The translations under genes and the position numbers were made by a program. A stretch of DNA of 64,000 bases, from assembly GCA_021775455.1 (NCBI GenBank), contig JAJFHU010000005.1:1-64000 (forward strand). The letters run 5' to 3'. The notes below the pieces were generated by a model. That model saw only the letters and a list, made by a program, of their open reading frames with translations, did no database searches and was not told the DNA's origin. Positions 1-9,033 of the stretch are shown one piece after another (within the stretch, counting starts at the first letter, position 1; each line of letters starts with the position of its first letter). Origin of the DNA: Hyphomicrobiales bacterium. GTDB taxonomy: Bacteria > Pseudomonadota > Alphaproteobacteria > Rhizobiales > Rhizobiaceae.

Positions 1-141
1 ATCGCTTTCAAACCGTGCAACAGTTTGCTGAAACAGGCTTTGATCTCCATTCAAATTCAGAAACTGTTTTGGAAAACCCTGGCGGGATATCGGCCACAAG
101 CGGGTTCCAGTTCCGCCACACAAAATTACCGGAATAATCAA
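1..141 (-). CDS. manC: Mannose-1-phosphate guanylyltransferase, N-terminal fragment (gene runs off the window)
   Basis: Forty-seven codons of the 5' end lie in the window. The protein opens with MIIPVILCGGTGTRLWPISR followed by PKQFLNL, the nucleotide-binding signature of ManC/CpsB-type GDP-mannose pyrophosphorylases (mannose-1-phosphate + GTP to GDP-mannose, cytoplasmic). The start is a TTG at 141-139, preceded by an AGGA Shine-Dalgarno sequence about ten bases upstream, and it gives the usual family N-terminus. The rest lies left of position 1, so a fused C-terminal phosphomannose isomerase domain cannot be judged. GDP-mannose feeds surface polysaccharide synthesis. Confidence 0.85.
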   Translation of the reverse strand, partial: MIIPVILCGGTGTRLWPISRQGFPKQFLNLNGDQSLFQQTVARFESD

Positions 142-485
142 GAACGAATGTCCTATGGTGTACTATTTCAAATTTGTATTCATGAATGATTTTAATATCA
201 AAATAAAACTGTTGTTAGAATATCATTCATGCCGAATTAAAAAGAGTCATGAATAATTTGGTGATTTAGGTTGACGTAAAAGATCGTGCAAGTTTTGACG
301 GTACTATAGTTCAAATGTGTGTTGTTCAAGTCAAAAAACAAATTGAATCCACTAATATTTTCATTCATTCGTATATGAATATGAGAATATTTATCTTCAA
401 TCATGCATTATGATGTCGTGCCGCGAGATCCAGCGCCATGAACATTATCTGGCAAAAAATGCAGTATGCCACAATTGTATGGAAA
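142..485. other. AT-rich intergenic region upstream of manC, no gene seen
   Basis: No reading frame with a plausible start and family resemblance was found in these 344 bases. The stretch is AT-rich and holds the CATGAATGAT inverted repeat described separately. It must contain the manC promoter (minus strand); I could not pick a convincing -35/-10 pair. Confidence 0.6.
181..231. repeat. 10-bp perfect inverted repeat, possible operator
   Basis: CATGAATGAT at 181-190 is repeated as its exact reverse complement at 222-231, with 31 bases between. A related half-copy, CATGAATAAT, starts at 248. The arrangement lies 40-90 bases upstream of the manC start, where a transcription factor could bind. 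Regulatory function is inferred from position and symmetry only. Confidence 0.4.
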
Positions 486-561
486 TGGTGCCGCTTACGT
501 GACTTGAACACGTGACCCCATCATTACGAATGATGTGCTCTACCGACTGAGCTAAAGCGGC
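486..561 (-). tRNA. tRNA-Thr (anticodon CGT)
   Basis: On the minus strand the sequence folds as a 76-nt cloverleaf. The acceptor arm GCCGCTT pairs with AAGCGGC, the D-arm begins AGCTCAGTCGG, and the anticodon stem CATCA/TGATG encloses TTCGTAA with anticodon CGT (reads ACG). The T-arm contains GTTCAAGTC, and a 3' CCA is encoded at 488-486. Confidence 0.95.
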
Positions 562-708
562 CCGGTTCTCTTTTTCTTCGAAACCGGTATTACGTCAAGC
601 CTTGCCGCAAGATTTATTCCAAATACTATGGGCCGCAATCTGGGAAATCTAAACATTCCCAACTGAATTGCCTTTCAGTCGGACCATTATAACGGAAGAA
701 TTTGCATC

Positions 709-2280
709 ATGAAATTTTGGCAACCAAATGTTCGTCACGATCGCAATACTTCTGCTTTCTCACACCCAGTTTTGTCGCCTGGCAAAGTTATATCGACATT
801 GTTTCCCTTTGTTGTGGAGCAGGAGGCATCATATCAGGCCTGGTTCAAGATCCTGTTTTGGTTGGGCATGGGATTGGCATTTATTTCACTGGCATTCATG
901 TCCGGCACACCTCTCATCGGTGACGAAACTGTGTATCGCCAAAATGCTGAAGTCATCGCAAAATTTTTACTGAACGATGGTGCAAGCGCACAAATGGCCC
1001 TTGAGAAGCTTGTCGGTAATGGTTGGTTCATGCCGGGAATGTCCATTGTTACCGCACCTTTGTTTGCCGCTGTCGAAAGACCGGACATATTCCTGATTCG
1101 CGGTTATATTGCTTTGTTCACATTCGTACTCTGGTTCTGGGCAATAAGGGAAACGGCAAGGTTTCTGGGGCCACCCTACGCCCTTGCCCTGATGATTATG
1201 CCTTCACTGAGCATCGTCTGCCAACTGTTTAGCAATACACTGTGGGCAGAATTTTCCGGTGGCCTGATCCTGATAATTGCCCTGTGCCGTGGTTATGCAC
1301 TTGCAGTTCAGGCGTCACTCCAAAAATCGTTACCGTGGCGTGAGATTGTACAGCTGGAAGCCATTTTGATCTTCCTGGTTTACATGCGCAGCCCAATGTT
1401 TTTGATTGTTATCGGGCTGCATCTATTCCTGATTTCATTGATGGTAATTTTCTGGAACCGTGAAGCCTGCATGATCAATCTTGTTAGGGTTGTGTTCGGC
1501 GGTACACTGTTCTGCGCGATGCTGGCGCCCTGGAGTATTGCAGCCAGTTACAAATTGGGCGGTCCGGTACTGACAACAAGTACCATTAATGTATCCATTG
1601 GGATGGTTTTTGGTGACTACTCAAAACTATGTTTTGGGCCTTGTCCGAAAGGCAATCACTGGTCGGCGGCGGCAAGGTTTTCCAGGCAACACGCAGCGAA
1701 CACCGGCAAGGATCAGTTAACAGTCCAGCGCGAGATGACAAGGTATTCACTCAAAGGTGTCACAGTAAGAGAGTATTTGCACAAAGTCAGAAGAAATTTT
1801 GGCCAGTTTTTTCTGATGCCTAATTTTTTCGCTACACGCTTTGTCGAAAAAAGCAGAGTTATCGCAGACGAATATAGGGGATTGGTTTTCAGTACTTTGA
1901 GTTTCTTGAACAATCCCATATATTTCCTGGCCCTTGCCGCAACGTTCATGGCCAACATGATGATATTTAGGCAACATCTTCCCAATCAGATTTTGGGTTT
2001 GATGATCAAGATGTTTTCAATTTGCATCTGTTTTCAACCATTCATTCATTTCGCTCATACACGTTATTGGCCAACATTCGCACCATTGATGGGCATTGCC
2101 GCCGGATTCCTGACAGTCACTGTCATAACAAAGCTGTCAGAAACGCGCTCTGTTAAAAAGAATTCTGAAAAGGAAAACTTGTCAACCATCAACAGACAAG
2201 GTGAAAAAATCTTGTTTGCAATTCAGATCTTGTCGTTGGTAATGATGTTAACAGTGGGTGCGATGGTTGTAATTGCGTGA
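709..2280 (+). CDS. Large polytopic membrane protein, GT-C glycosyltransferase-like
   Basis: A 523-residue protein with about ten hydrophobic segments from roughly residue 45 onward. An acidic GDE at residues 71-73 follows the first membrane segment, and an HTRYWPTF motif lies in a loop near the last ones. An acidic pair in the first periplasmic loop is the usual catalytic feature of GT-C (ArnT/PMT/GT39-like) enzymes that use polyprenyl-linked sugars, but I see no definitive family signature. The start has a GGAAGAA sequence about nine bases upstream. A manC-type gene lies nearby on the other strand, which fits a role in surface glycan assembly; this is inference. The C-terminal 60 residues include a polar linker and a final membrane helix. 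Confidence 0.5.
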   Translation: MKFWQPNVRHDRNTSAFSHPVLSPGKVISTLFPFVVEQEASYQAWFKILFWLGMGLAFISLAFMSGTPLIGDETVYRQNAEVIAKFLLNDGASAQMALEKLVGNGWFMPGMSIVTAPLFAAVERPDIFLIRGYIALFTFVLWFWAIRETARFLGPPYALALMIMPSLSIVCQLFSNTLWAEFSGGLILIIALCRGYALAVQASLQKSLPWREIVQLEAILIFLVYMRSPMFLIVIGLHLFLISLMVIFWNREACMINLVRVVFGGTLFCAMLAPWSIAASYKLGGPVLTTSTINVSIGMVFGDYSKLCFGPCPKGNHWSAAARFSRQHAANTGKDQLTVQREMTRYSLKGVTVREYLHKVRRNFGQFFLMPNFFATRFVEKSRVIADEYRGLVFSTLSFLNNPIYFLALAATFMANMMIFRQHLPNQILGLMIKMFSICICFQPFIHFAHTRYWPTFAPLMGIAAGFLTVTVITKLSETRSVKKNSEKENLSTINRQGEKILFAIQILSLVMMLTVGAMVVIA

Positions 2281-2365
2281 AGAAATGGACACCGGGTTGT
2301 CGAAATCCAGCAAAGGAACGAAAACCGACCGTAGCTTGGTATGAGTATATCGCGCAGCATGTCCA

Positions 2366-3307
2366 TCACGTCATGCCCTGCAATAACAGTAACCAACCCG
2401 AAACGCTGACCACCGCCAGAAGGTTGGCAACCACAATGACGGAAGCCGACAGGCCCACAGCACGGTTGTACAAATTGGCGAAGATATAGACATTCATGCC
2501 CGGCGGCATGGCTGCGAGGATCACCGCCGCCTTCAAATACAGTAGTGGCAGTTCGAACACCCAGTATGCGAGTATGAAGGCGATTGCCGGATGCACCAGC
2601 AAGGCAAGCACAGATATCAACAGGCTTTCTCCGAGAGATTCCTTTATCGCATAGCGATTGAGCACCATTCCAATGCCAATCAGCGAAACCGGAATTCCGG
2701 TTACTGCAAGCATGTCCATCACGGCTTCCGCCGGTTCAGGCAAAACGAAACCCGACAAATTTGCCAGCACTCCGGACACTATGCCCGCCATCAACGGATT
2801 GGCCGCGATTGACTTGGTAGCCGCCTTTGCCGTTTGTGAAAATTGCCTCCCGTCACTTCGCGCAATTTCCATGGTCGTCATACCTACTGCGTAACAAAGC
2901 GAGGCGTGAAACGCGATTATGCCAAACACCGGTGCGGCAATTTCCGGTCCGAATGCTCGCTGGGCAATTGGGATTCCCAAAAGCACGGTATTTGAGAAAA
3001 GCGCACAAAAGCCTGCCGCAACGGATTCGCCAGGCCTTCGTTTCCAGATGTGCAGTGCGAAGATCATACCTGTAAAGAAACAAAAGAATGCGCCTGTATA
3101 AAATGAAACCAGCATTTCCAGATGAAATGCCCTGGAAAAATCAAGCCGATACATCGCCATGAACAGCAGTGCCGGTACGGCAAGTTTCAATGCATAGAGG
3201 TTTAGCCCATCGGCGATGGTATCTGGGAGATATCCGATCCGAACGACTAGATACCCTGCTGCCAGAAGCAGAAAGACCGGCATGATGGTAGTAAGGACGG
3301 AAGCCAA
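2366..3307 (-). CDS. AEC family (auxin efflux carrier-like) transporter
   Basis: A 313-residue inner-membrane protein with about ten hydrophobic segments. It opens with VLTTIMPVFLLLAAGYL, the characteristic start of AEC/YfdV-type permeases, which export small organic acids in bacteria (the substrate here is unknown). A central hydrophilic loop separates two five-helix halves, and the second half contains NPLMAGIVSG and AAMPPGMNVYIFA, both typical of the family. The start is a TTG, since the N-terminus then matches the family; an ATG eight codons later would truncate the first helix. It is convergent with the upstream membrane protein and divergent from sdhC, with no operon partner. Confidence 0.85.
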   Translation of the reverse strand: MASVLTTIMPVFLLLAAGYLVVRIGYLPDTIADGLNLYALKLAVPALLFMAMYRLDFSRAFHLEMLVSFYTGAFFCFFTGMIFALHIWKRRPGESVAAGFCALFSNTVLLGIPIAQRAFGPEIAAPVFGIIAFHASLCYAVGMTTMEIARSDGRQFSQTAKAATKSIAANPLMAGIVSGVLANLSGFVLPEPAEAVMDMLAVTGIPVSLIGIGMVLNRYAIKESLGESLLISVLALLVHPAIAFILAYWVFELPLLYLKAAVILAAMPPGMNVYIFANLYNRAVGLSASVIVVANLLAVVSVSGWLLLLQGMT

Positions 3308-3502
3308 CGGCTAGTTCCAGAAAAATTGAACAAGTGGATTTGTATCACATTGAATTTGGTTGTCAGCAGCAATCAATATTAATGGCCGGAACATCAAGCG
3401 CGACGAAAAGAATCATTATGATCTTTTGACTTTCCGACCATTGGCACTAGAAGCAGGGAACGCAACCAGATAAGGTTGAGAAAAGCAATCGGGACTGTAA
3501 CC

Positions 3503-3907
3503 GTGTCTAGTGATATGAATTCCAGGCGACCCCTGTCGCCACATCTTTCGATCTACAAACCCATCCCGACAATGGTCATGTCCATCCTGCACCGCATAAC
3601 TGGTGCAGCACTTTATTTTGGAACATTGCTGTTTGTCTGGTGGCTGTTCGCTGCCGCGACAAATGTTCAATATTTTGATTGGGTAAACGGTTTCTTCTCA
3701 AGCTGGTTCGGCCGTCTGATCCTGTTTGGTTACACATGGGCTCTGGTGCATCATTCTTTGGGTGGATTGAAGCATCTGATGTGGGATACCGGACGCGGGC
3801 TTGATAAACATTTTGCAACAAAACTTGCCTGGGTAACCCTTGCCAGTTCTATAGCACTTACAGCTTTGATCTGGATTATTGGCTACTCTGCCCGGGGGGC
3901 ATTCTAA
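3503..3907 (+). CDS. sdhC: Succinate dehydrogenase cytochrome b556 subunit
   Basis: SdhC is a membrane anchor of complex II that helps bind heme b and ubiquinone. Both family signatures are present: SPHLSIYKP then SILHRITG near the N-terminus, and HSLGGLKHLMWD with the probable heme-ligand histidine. Three transmembrane helices are visible. A GTG at 3503 with GGGA eight bases upstream gives 134 residues, close to the family length; an ATG at 3515 is the alternative. It is the first gene of sdhCDAB; its stop overlaps the sdhD start by one base. Confidence 0.93.
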   Translation: MSSDMNSRRPLSPHLSIYKPIPTMVMSILHRITGAALYFGTLLFVWWLFAAATNVQYFDWVNGFFSSWFGRLILFGYTWALVHHSLGGLKHLMWDTGRGLDKHFATKLAWVTLASSIALTALIWIIGYSARGAF

Positions 3908-4287
3908 TGGATATGCGCACACCGCTTGGCCGGGTTCGCGGCCTTGGTTCCGCCAAAGAAGGTACTGATCATTTCTGGAAACAAAGACTGACGGCAATTG
4001 CAAATATTCCGCTAGTGATTTTCTTTGTATGGCTGATCGTCTCATTGAACGGCGCTTCACATGCTGAAGTAACAGCACGAATTTCTTCTCCGCTGGTTTC
4101 GCTTGCGCTGTTGGCACTGATCCTGTCCGTCTGCTTCCACATGAAACTCGGCATGCAGATCATTATTGAAGACTATGTGCATAGTGAGGGACCAAAGATC
4201 GCCTTGCTCATACTCAATACATTCTTTTGCCTGGCACTGGCGCTGGCAGGTGGCTTTGCAATCCTTAAACTTGGCTTTGGAGGATGA
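3907..4287 (+). CDS. sdhD: Succinate dehydrogenase hydrophobic membrane anchor subunit
   Basis: A 126-residue, three-helix membrane protein that pairs with SdhC to anchor the catalytic SdhAB dimer and complete the quinone and heme site. The motif [16 protein letters not shown] matches the SdhD helix that carries the heme-ligand histidine and the conserved D-Y pair. It begins one base inside the sdhC stop and ends overlapping the sdhA start by four bases (ATGA), so translation is probably coupled along the operon. Confidence 0.93.
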   Translation: MDMRTPLGRVRGLGSAKEGTDHFWKQRLTAIANIPLVIFFVWLIVSLNGASHAEVTARISSPLVSLALLALILSVCFHMKLGMQIIIEDYVHSEGPKIALLILNTFFCLALALAGGFAILKLGFGG

Positions 4288-6125
4288 CAATGGCGAAGGC
4301 CAATAAGAAGACGGCGCGGAAAGCCTATGAATTCGTTGATCACCATCACGATGTGGTGGTGGTCGGTGCCGGAGGCTCGGGATTACGAGCAGCGCTGGGC
4401 ATGGCCGAACAAGGGCTTCGTACCGCCTGTGTAACGAAAGTCTTTCCAACCCGTTCGCACACGGTGGCTGCACAGGGTGGCATTGCCGCTTCGCTGGGCA
4501 ACATGGGTCCAGACAATTGGCAGTGGCATTTGTATGATACCATAAAAGGCTCTGACTGGCTCGGCGATACCGACGCTATGGAGTACCTCGCTCGTGAGGC
4601 ACCGGCTTCAGTTTATGAACTTGAACACTATGGTGTACCTTTCTCACGAACTGAAGAAGGCAAGATTTACCAGCGCCCTTTCGGCGGTCATACGACTGAA
4701 TACGGTGAGGGTCCGCCCGTTCAACGTACCTGCGCTGCAGCAGACCGAACCGGTCATGCAATATTGCACACACTTTATGGCCAGTCACTTCGCCATAACG
4801 CTGAATTCTACATTGAATATTTCGCCATCGATCTCATCATGTCGAAAGATGGAGTTTGTACTGGCATCATTGCCTGGAACCTCGATGACGGCACTATCCA
4901 CCGCTTTAATGCCAAGATGGTTGTGTTGGCAACCGGCGGCTATGGTCGGACCTATTTCTCGGCAACTTCTGCCCACACTTGTACCGGTGATGGCAATGGC
5001 ATGATTGCCCGCGCTGGTCTGCCGTTGCAGGACATGGAATTCGTGCAATTTCATCCAACCGGCATTTATGGTGCCGGGTGCCTGATTACTGAAGGCGCGC
5101 GTGGCGAAGGCGGTTACCTGACTAATTCAGAAGGGGAGCGCTTCATGGAGCGTTATGCTCCAACCTACAAAGACCTTGCCTCCCGCGACGTGGTTTCCCG
5201 TTGCATGACGCTGGAAATTCGTGAAGGGCGCGGTGTTGGACCGAAGGGCGATCACATTCATCTGCACCTCAATCATTTGCCACCGGAAGTTCTGGCCGAG
5301 CGTTTGCCCGGTATTTCTGAAAGTGCGCGAATATTCGCTGGCGTTGATTTAAATCGCGATCCAATTCCCGTCCTGCCAACCGTTCACTATAATATGGGCG
5401 GCATCCCAACGAATTATTGGGGTGAAGTGCTGAACCCGACTGCCAAGGATCCTGACCGCATTGCACCGGGCCTGATGGCCGTAGGTGAAGCCGCCTGCGC
5501 CTCCGTTCATGGTGCCAACCGTCTTGGTTCAAATTCATTGATTGATTTGGTCGTGTTTGGTCGTGCCGCAGCAATTCGCGCCGGTAAAACAATTGACCGG
5601 GATTCATCAATCCCGACGCCAAATGAAGTCTGCTGTGAAAAAATCATGGCTAATTTTGACATGCTGAGACACGCAGATGGCGGCACACCAACAGCTGAAC
5701 TGCGCCTCACCATGCAAACTACCATGCAGGAAGATGCAGCCGTATTCCGTACGGACAAAACCCTGAAACAGGGCTGCAAGCGCATGAATGCGGTTTACTC
5801 TGAATTTTCTGATGTGAAGGTTTCCGATCGCTCCATGATCTGGAATTCCGATCTGGTCGAAACCATCGAGCTCCACAACCTTCTCGTCTGCGCCCTGCCG
5901 ACGGTGTACGGAGCAGCGGCCCGAAAGGAAAGCCGCGGCGCTCATGCGCACGAAGATTATCCCGATCGCAACGACAAGACCTGGCGCAAGCACACGCTTT
6001 CAACCATTGACGCAAAAGGCAAGGTCAAGCTTTCCTACCGTCCGGTGAAAACCAAACCGCTGACGACCGAAAAAGAAGGCGGCATTGATTTGAAACGCAT
6101 CGCTCCAAAGGCACGGGTGTATTGA
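4284..6125 (+). CDS. sdhA: Succinate dehydrogenase flavoprotein subunit
   Basis: The catalytic subunit of complex II oxidises succinate to fumarate with covalently bound FAD in the TCA cycle. The 613-residue protein has the Rossmann motif [19 protein letters not shown] near residue 27, the FAD-attachment region SHTVAAQGG with its histidine, and [17 protein letters not shown] with the substrate-site residues. Length is as expected. The ATG chosen overlaps the sdhD stop; a second ATG two codons later is equally possible. It is followed after one base by sdhB. Confidence 0.97.
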   Translation: MTMAKANKKTARKAYEFVDHHHDVVVVGAGGSGLRAALGMAEQGLRTACVTKVFPTRSHTVAAQGGIAASLGNMGPDNWQWHLYDTIKGSDWLGDTDAMEYLAREAPASVYELEHYGVPFSRTEEGKIYQRPFGGHTTEYGEGPPVQRTCAAADRTGHAILHTLYGQSLRHNAEFYIEYFAIDLIMSKDGVCTGIIAWNLDDGTIHRFNAKMVVLATGGYGRTYFSATSAHTCTGDGNGMIARAGLPLQDMEFVQFHPTGIYGAGCLITEGARGEGGYLTNSEGERFMERYAPTYKDLASRDVVSRCMTLEIREGRGVGPKGDHIHLHLNHLPPEVLAERLPGISESARIFAGVDLNRDPIPVLPTVHYNMGGIPTNYWGEVLNPTAKDPDRIAPGLMAVGEAACASVHGANRLGSNSLIDLVVFGRAAAIRAGKTIDRDSSIPTPNEVCCEKIMANFDMLRHADGGTPTAELRLTMQTTMQEDAAVFRTDKTLKQGCKRMNAVYSEFSDVKVSDRSMIWNSDLVETIELHNLLVCALPTVYGAAARKESRGAHAHEDYPDRNDKTWRKHTLSTIDAKGKVKLSYRPVKTKPLTTEKEGGIDLKRIAPKARVY

Positions 6126-6126
6126 T

Positions 6127-6906
6127 ATGGTAGAACTCACACTCCCAAAGAATTCAAGAATCTCCGATGGCAAGACCTGGCCGAAGCCGGAAGGTGCCAC
6201 CAATCTGCGCGAGTACAAGATTTACCGCTGGTCGCCGGATGATGGCGAAAACCCGCGTCTGGACACATATTATGTAGACATGGATGATTGCGGACCGATG
6301 GTGCTCGACGCGCTGTTGTGGATCAAGAACAACATCGACCCAACGCTTACACTTCGCCGGTCCTGCCGAGAGGGAATTTGCGGTTCCTGTGCAATGAACA
6401 TCGACGGTACCAACACGCTTGCTTGTACCAAGGGCATGGACGAAGTCATTGGCTCGGTGAATGTATATCCGTTGCCGCACATGAAGGTGGTGAAGGACCT
6501 CGTGCCGGACATGACAAATTTCTACGCTCAGCATCGTTCGATTGAACCGTGGCTCAAGACCACCAGCAACGAACCGCGCACTGAATGGTTACAATCAAAA
6601 GAAGATCGCGAAAAACTTGATGGTCTTTATGAATGTATCCTGTGCGCCTGCTGCTCAACCTCCTGTCCATCCTACTGGTGGAACTCGGACCGTTATCTCG
6701 GCCCGGCCGCCCTACTGCAATCCTATCGCTGGATCGCCGATTCCCGCGATGAGGCAACCGGGGAACGTCTCGATGATCTGGAAGACCCGTTCCGGCTTTA
6801 TCGCTGTCATACCATTATGAACTGTACGCAGGCTTGCCCGAAGGATCTCAATCCTGCTAAGGCGATTGCCGAAACCAAGAAGTTGATGGTCGAGCGCAAG
6901 CTTTAA
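6127..6906 (+). CDS. sdhB: Succinate dehydrogenase iron-sulfur subunit
   Basis: SdhB carries electrons from FAD to ubiquinone. The 259-residue protein has the plant-ferredoxin cysteine set CREGICGSC with a further Cys about a dozen residues on for the 2Fe-2S cluster, then [16 protein letters not shown] and [17 protein letters not shown] for the 4Fe-4S and 3Fe-4S clusters. All cluster ligands expected for a functional subunit are visible. It is the last gene of sdhCDAB; no sucABCD or mdh genes follow, unlike in many relatives. A convergent GST gene begins 51 bases later. Confidence 0.97.
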   Translation: MVELTLPKNSRISDGKTWPKPEGATNLREYKIYRWSPDDGENPRLDTYYVDMDDCGPMVLDALLWIKNNIDPTLTLRRSCREGICGSCAMNIDGTNTLACTKGMDEVIGSVNVYPLPHMKVVKDLVPDMTNFYAQHRSIEPWLKTTSNEPRTEWLQSKEDREKLDGLYECILCACCSTSCPSYWWNSDRYLGPAALLQSYRWIADSRDEATGERLDDLEDPFRLYRCHTIMNCTQACPKDLNPAKAIAETKKLMVERKL

Positions 6907-6957
6907 AGGTAAAGCCGATCACTCATGTTGCGCGCAGCCGTCGGCATTTTGATCCTC

Positions 6958-7641
6958 TCAGGCCTGTTCAGCAACGGCCTCGTTAGCCTGCATGAGGCGG
7001 GAAAGGTGGGAATTGCGTTCAATCAGGAATCTTTCCAGTCGATCATGATAGCCTGAAGGCGGTGCATTGATTACCGACTGCCGGACAGAGACCGTCTGAC
7101 GCCACAATTGAACTTTTTTCAAGCCATCCATGAAACCAAAGTCGCCGATTTGATCGAAAACATCCAGATACCGGAAAATGGTTCCCCACACACCGTCGAT
7201 CATGTGAAATGTTTCGCCGGCAAAGTATGATCCCTTGGTCTGCTCTTCGATCCGCTTGAATTTATCTCGCAATGCCTTTCGCTTCTGCTCAAGGATATCC
7301 GCATCCTTTGCACTGTAGAAGCCCGCGATATCGTTGAGAGCCTGCGATCCAAACTCAATCCAGGAACGGTGCCTGGCCTTTTCAAGTGGATCGGCCGGGT
7401 GAAGCGAACCGGGCGTGATTTCGTCTACATACTCTGCAATGACCTGGCTCTCAAACAGGGCTGTCCCCTGTGTTTCCAACACGGGAACTTTTCCGAGAGG
7501 GGAAATTTCAAGGAACCAGTCCGGCTTGTTTGCAAGATCAATGTAGGTTCGCTTGTGACTAATATCCTTTTCGTTCAGTACAATTACGGCCCGTTGAACA
7601 TAGGGACATAGATGATGGCTGATCAGGTGAAAATTCCGCAT
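6958..7641 (-). CDS. Glutathione S-transferase family protein (omega-like active site)
   Basis: A 227-residue cytoplasmic protein with an N-terminal thioredoxin-fold domain (about 1-80) and a helical C-terminal domain. The motif HHLCPYVQRA puts a cysteine at residue 12 where classical GSTs have Ser or Tyr, followed by proline, as in omega-class and related thiol-transferase GSTs. FESQVIAEYVDE carries the conserved glutathione-binding E-S pair. The start has GGAAAG upstream. It is transcribed divergently from a MarR regulator with shared operator-like repeats between them, so it is probably that regulator's target, in detoxification or thiol-redox defence. Confidence 0.88.
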   Translation of the reverse strand: MRNFHLISHHLCPYVQRAVIVLNEKDISHKRTYIDLANKPDWFLEISPLGKVPVLETQGTALFESQVIAEYVDEITPGSLHPADPLEKARHRSWIEFGSQALNDIAGFYSAKDADILEQKRKALRDKFKRIEEQTKGSYFAGETFHMIDGVWGTIFRYLDVFDQIGDFGFMDGLKKVQLWRQTVSVRQSVINAPPSGYHDRLERFLIERNSHLSRLMQANEAVAEQA

Positions 7642-7661
7642 GGCGCTTTCCTTTCATATAC

Positions 7662-7713
7662 ATGCATTTGCATGCATATGGTGATTATTGCTTGAATGTC
7701 AATGCAAATGCAT
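7662..7713. promoter_or_regulatory. Inverted pair of 12-bp sites between GST and marR, probable MarR operators
   Basis: ATGCATTTGCAT at 7662-7673 reappears as its exact reverse complement ATGCAAATGCAT at 7702-7713. The centres are 40 bp apart, close to four helical turns, so both sites face one side of the DNA. The left copy runs on into a further GCAT repeat. The sites lie in the gap between the divergent genes, as expected for an autoregulating MarR protein that also represses the GST gene. Binding is inferred. Confidence 0.6.
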
Positions 7714-7726
7714 ATAGTTTTTCAAA

Positions 7727-8161
7727 ATGAACACATCTGAAGATCACGGCATTGCAGTCTGGGTACAAATTGCGCGCGCCCATTCCAGAATTCTCAACCA
7801 GGTTGAACAAGCATTAAGGCAGGCTGGATTAAAACCGCTTGGCTGGTATGATGTCCTGCTGGAACTTGATCGGGCGGAAGAGGTTGGTTTGCGACCATAC
7901 GAACTGGAGGAAAAGTTGCTTCTTCGCCAATACGGTGTCTCACGACTGGTAGATCGAATTGAAAAAGCCGGCTACCTGAAACGTGTTGCCTGCGCAGATG
8001 ATGGACGCGGTCAAAAGTTGATAATTACCAAGCGGGGCAAATTGGCCAGACAAAAAATGTGGCCCGTTTACCGGGGGGTTATAGAGGAAACACTTGGCAG
8101 AAAATTATCCAATACTGAAACGGCCGACCTTGCAACATTGTTGGAAAAATTAACAATGTAA
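7727..8161 (+). CDS. MarR family transcriptional regulator
   Basis: A 144-residue winged-helix protein. The order is N-terminal dimerisation helices, a DNA-recognition helix around LRQYGVSRLVDRIEKAGYLKRV (about residues 65-86), a wing with DDGRGQKLIITKRGKL, then C-terminal helices that complete the dimer. MarR proteins usually repress a divergent detoxification gene and release DNA on binding a phenolic compound or on thiol oxidation. No cysteine-based switch is evident beyond one Cys in the wing region. The start lacks a strong Shine-Dalgarno sequence. Pairing with the GST gene and the 12-bp repeats supports a local repressor role. Confidence 0.88.
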   Translation: MNTSEDHGIAVWVQIARAHSRILNQVEQALRQAGLKPLGWYDVLLELDRAEEVGLRPYELEEKLLLRQYGVSRLVDRIEKAGYLKRVACADDGRGQKLIITKRGKLARQKMWPVYRGVIEETLGRKLSNTETADLATLLEKLTM

Positions 8162-8264
8162 ATTGCCGCTTCTGATCCGATTGGGCGAATGGCTCGAGAC
8201 ACCTTAATCTGTGATAGGGATTGGAGCGTGGGATACTGCATTGTCTGGAGGATTTTAAAAACCC

Positions 8265-8296
8265 TTGACCCCGTAGTATACTACGGAGCGTAGATT
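8265..8296 (+). promoter_or_regulatory. MerR-type promoter/operator of the mercury operon
   Basis: TTGACC (8265-8270) is a -35 element followed at once by the perfect 16-bp palindrome CCGTAGTATACTACGG (8271-8286). The -10 candidate is GTAGAT or TAGATT at 8290-8296. The 19-20 bp spacing is longer than the standard 17, which is the hallmark of promoters that MerR proteins activate by DNA distortion. It lies 33 bases upstream of merR, so the regulator appears to control its own operon from this site. Confidence 0.85.
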
Positions 8297-8319
8297 AATT
8301 GCATAACGGAGCAAATCGG

Positions 8320-8748
8320 ATGCGAATTGGTGAAGCTGCAAACCGTGCTGGTGTTGGTGTTGAAACAGTCCGGTTTTATGAACAAAAGGGGCTGATTGAT
8401 CAACCAGTCAAGCCTCAAAATGGTGGATATAGAGAATACACCCGGCAACAGGTTCGCCATATCAGGTTTATCAGACGCGCCCAGCGCCTTGGGTTTACTT
8501 TAAGTGAGATTGTCGAGTTGTTGACGCTTAAAACAGGTAAAAATGCTCAATGTGTCGATGTACAAAAACGGGCATCCACAAAACTCAAAGAGGTAAATTC
8601 CAGGCTTCAAAATTTGGAAAAAATCAAAACCACGCTGGAAACACTGATTGAATCTTGCCCAGGCAGGGGACCCGCGCATGATTGTTCTATCCTGGAAGCC
8701 ATCACCAATGGCGACTTGCAGCTGGATAATACATTCAAAGGAGACTGA
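8320..8748 (+). CDS. merR: MerR, Hg(II)-responsive transcriptional regulator
   Basis: A 142-residue regulator: N-terminal winged helix (RIGEAANRAGVGVETVRFYE), dimerisation helix, and C-terminal metal-binding loop. Cysteines at 78, 113 and 122 are spaced 35 and 9 apart, exactly the spacing of the Hg(II)-ligating Cys82/117/126 of Tn501 MerR. This argues for mercury over copper, zinc or redox sensing. The ATG at 8320 has GGAG upstream and gives the family N-terminus. It is the first gene of a four-gene unit and is probably autoregulated from the palindromic promoter just upstream. Confidence 0.9.
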   Translation: MRIGEAANRAGVGVETVRFYEQKGLIDQPVKPQNGGYREYTRQQVRHIRFIRRAQRLGFTLSEIVELLTLKTGKNAQCVDVQKRASTKLKEVNSRLQNLEKIKTTLETLIESCPGRGPAHDCSILEAITNGDLQLDNTFKGD

Positions 8749-8749
8749 C

Positions 8750-9022
8750 ATGGTAGCAAAGCAACGCAAGATCGAAATATTCAGTGCAGGCTGCGTGGTT
8801 TGTGAATCCGTGGTTGAGCAGATCAAGGCACAAGCTTGCCGCTCTTGCGACATACAAATACTCGATTTGAAAGTAAATGCTGTGGCACTACGGGCCAAAG
8901 AACTTGGTATCAATTCAGTTCCGGCGGTAGTCATCGACGGTAAAGTTGCAGACTGTTGCGCAAATCGCAGCGTCAGTCTTGATGTCCTGGCCGCTGCTGG
9001 TTTGGGACAGCCAATTACGTGA
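8750..9022 (+). CDS. Small thioredoxin-fold protein of the mer operon
   Basis: A 90-residue protein with a thioredoxin/glutaredoxin-type start: strand KIEIFSAG, then CVVC (Cys15, Cys18) and a cis-proline segment SVPAVVIDG around residue 58. Beyond the active-site pair it has a second CxxC (Cys30, Cys33) and a vicinal pair at 69-70, unusual for such a small redox protein and suited to binding a soft metal. It begins one base after merR and ends overlapping the next leader. It may reduce or relay thiol-bound mercury from MerF; that function is inferred. No signal peptide, so cytoplasmic. Confidence 0.75.
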   Translation: MVAKQRKIEIFSAGCVVCESVVEQIKAQACRSCDIQILDLKVNAVALRAKELGINSVPAVVIDGKVADCCANRSVSLDVLAAAGLGQPIT

Positions 9023-9033
9023 AGGAAACTACC

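Noticed and set aside
6907-6957. Bidirectional terminator between sdhB and the GST gene (GCCGA/TCGGC stem followed by a T-run)
   Set aside because: The stem is five pairs with a long loop and the T-run is only four bases. No strong intrinsic terminator was found anywhere in the window, consistent with heavy use of Rho, but absence by eye is weak evidence.
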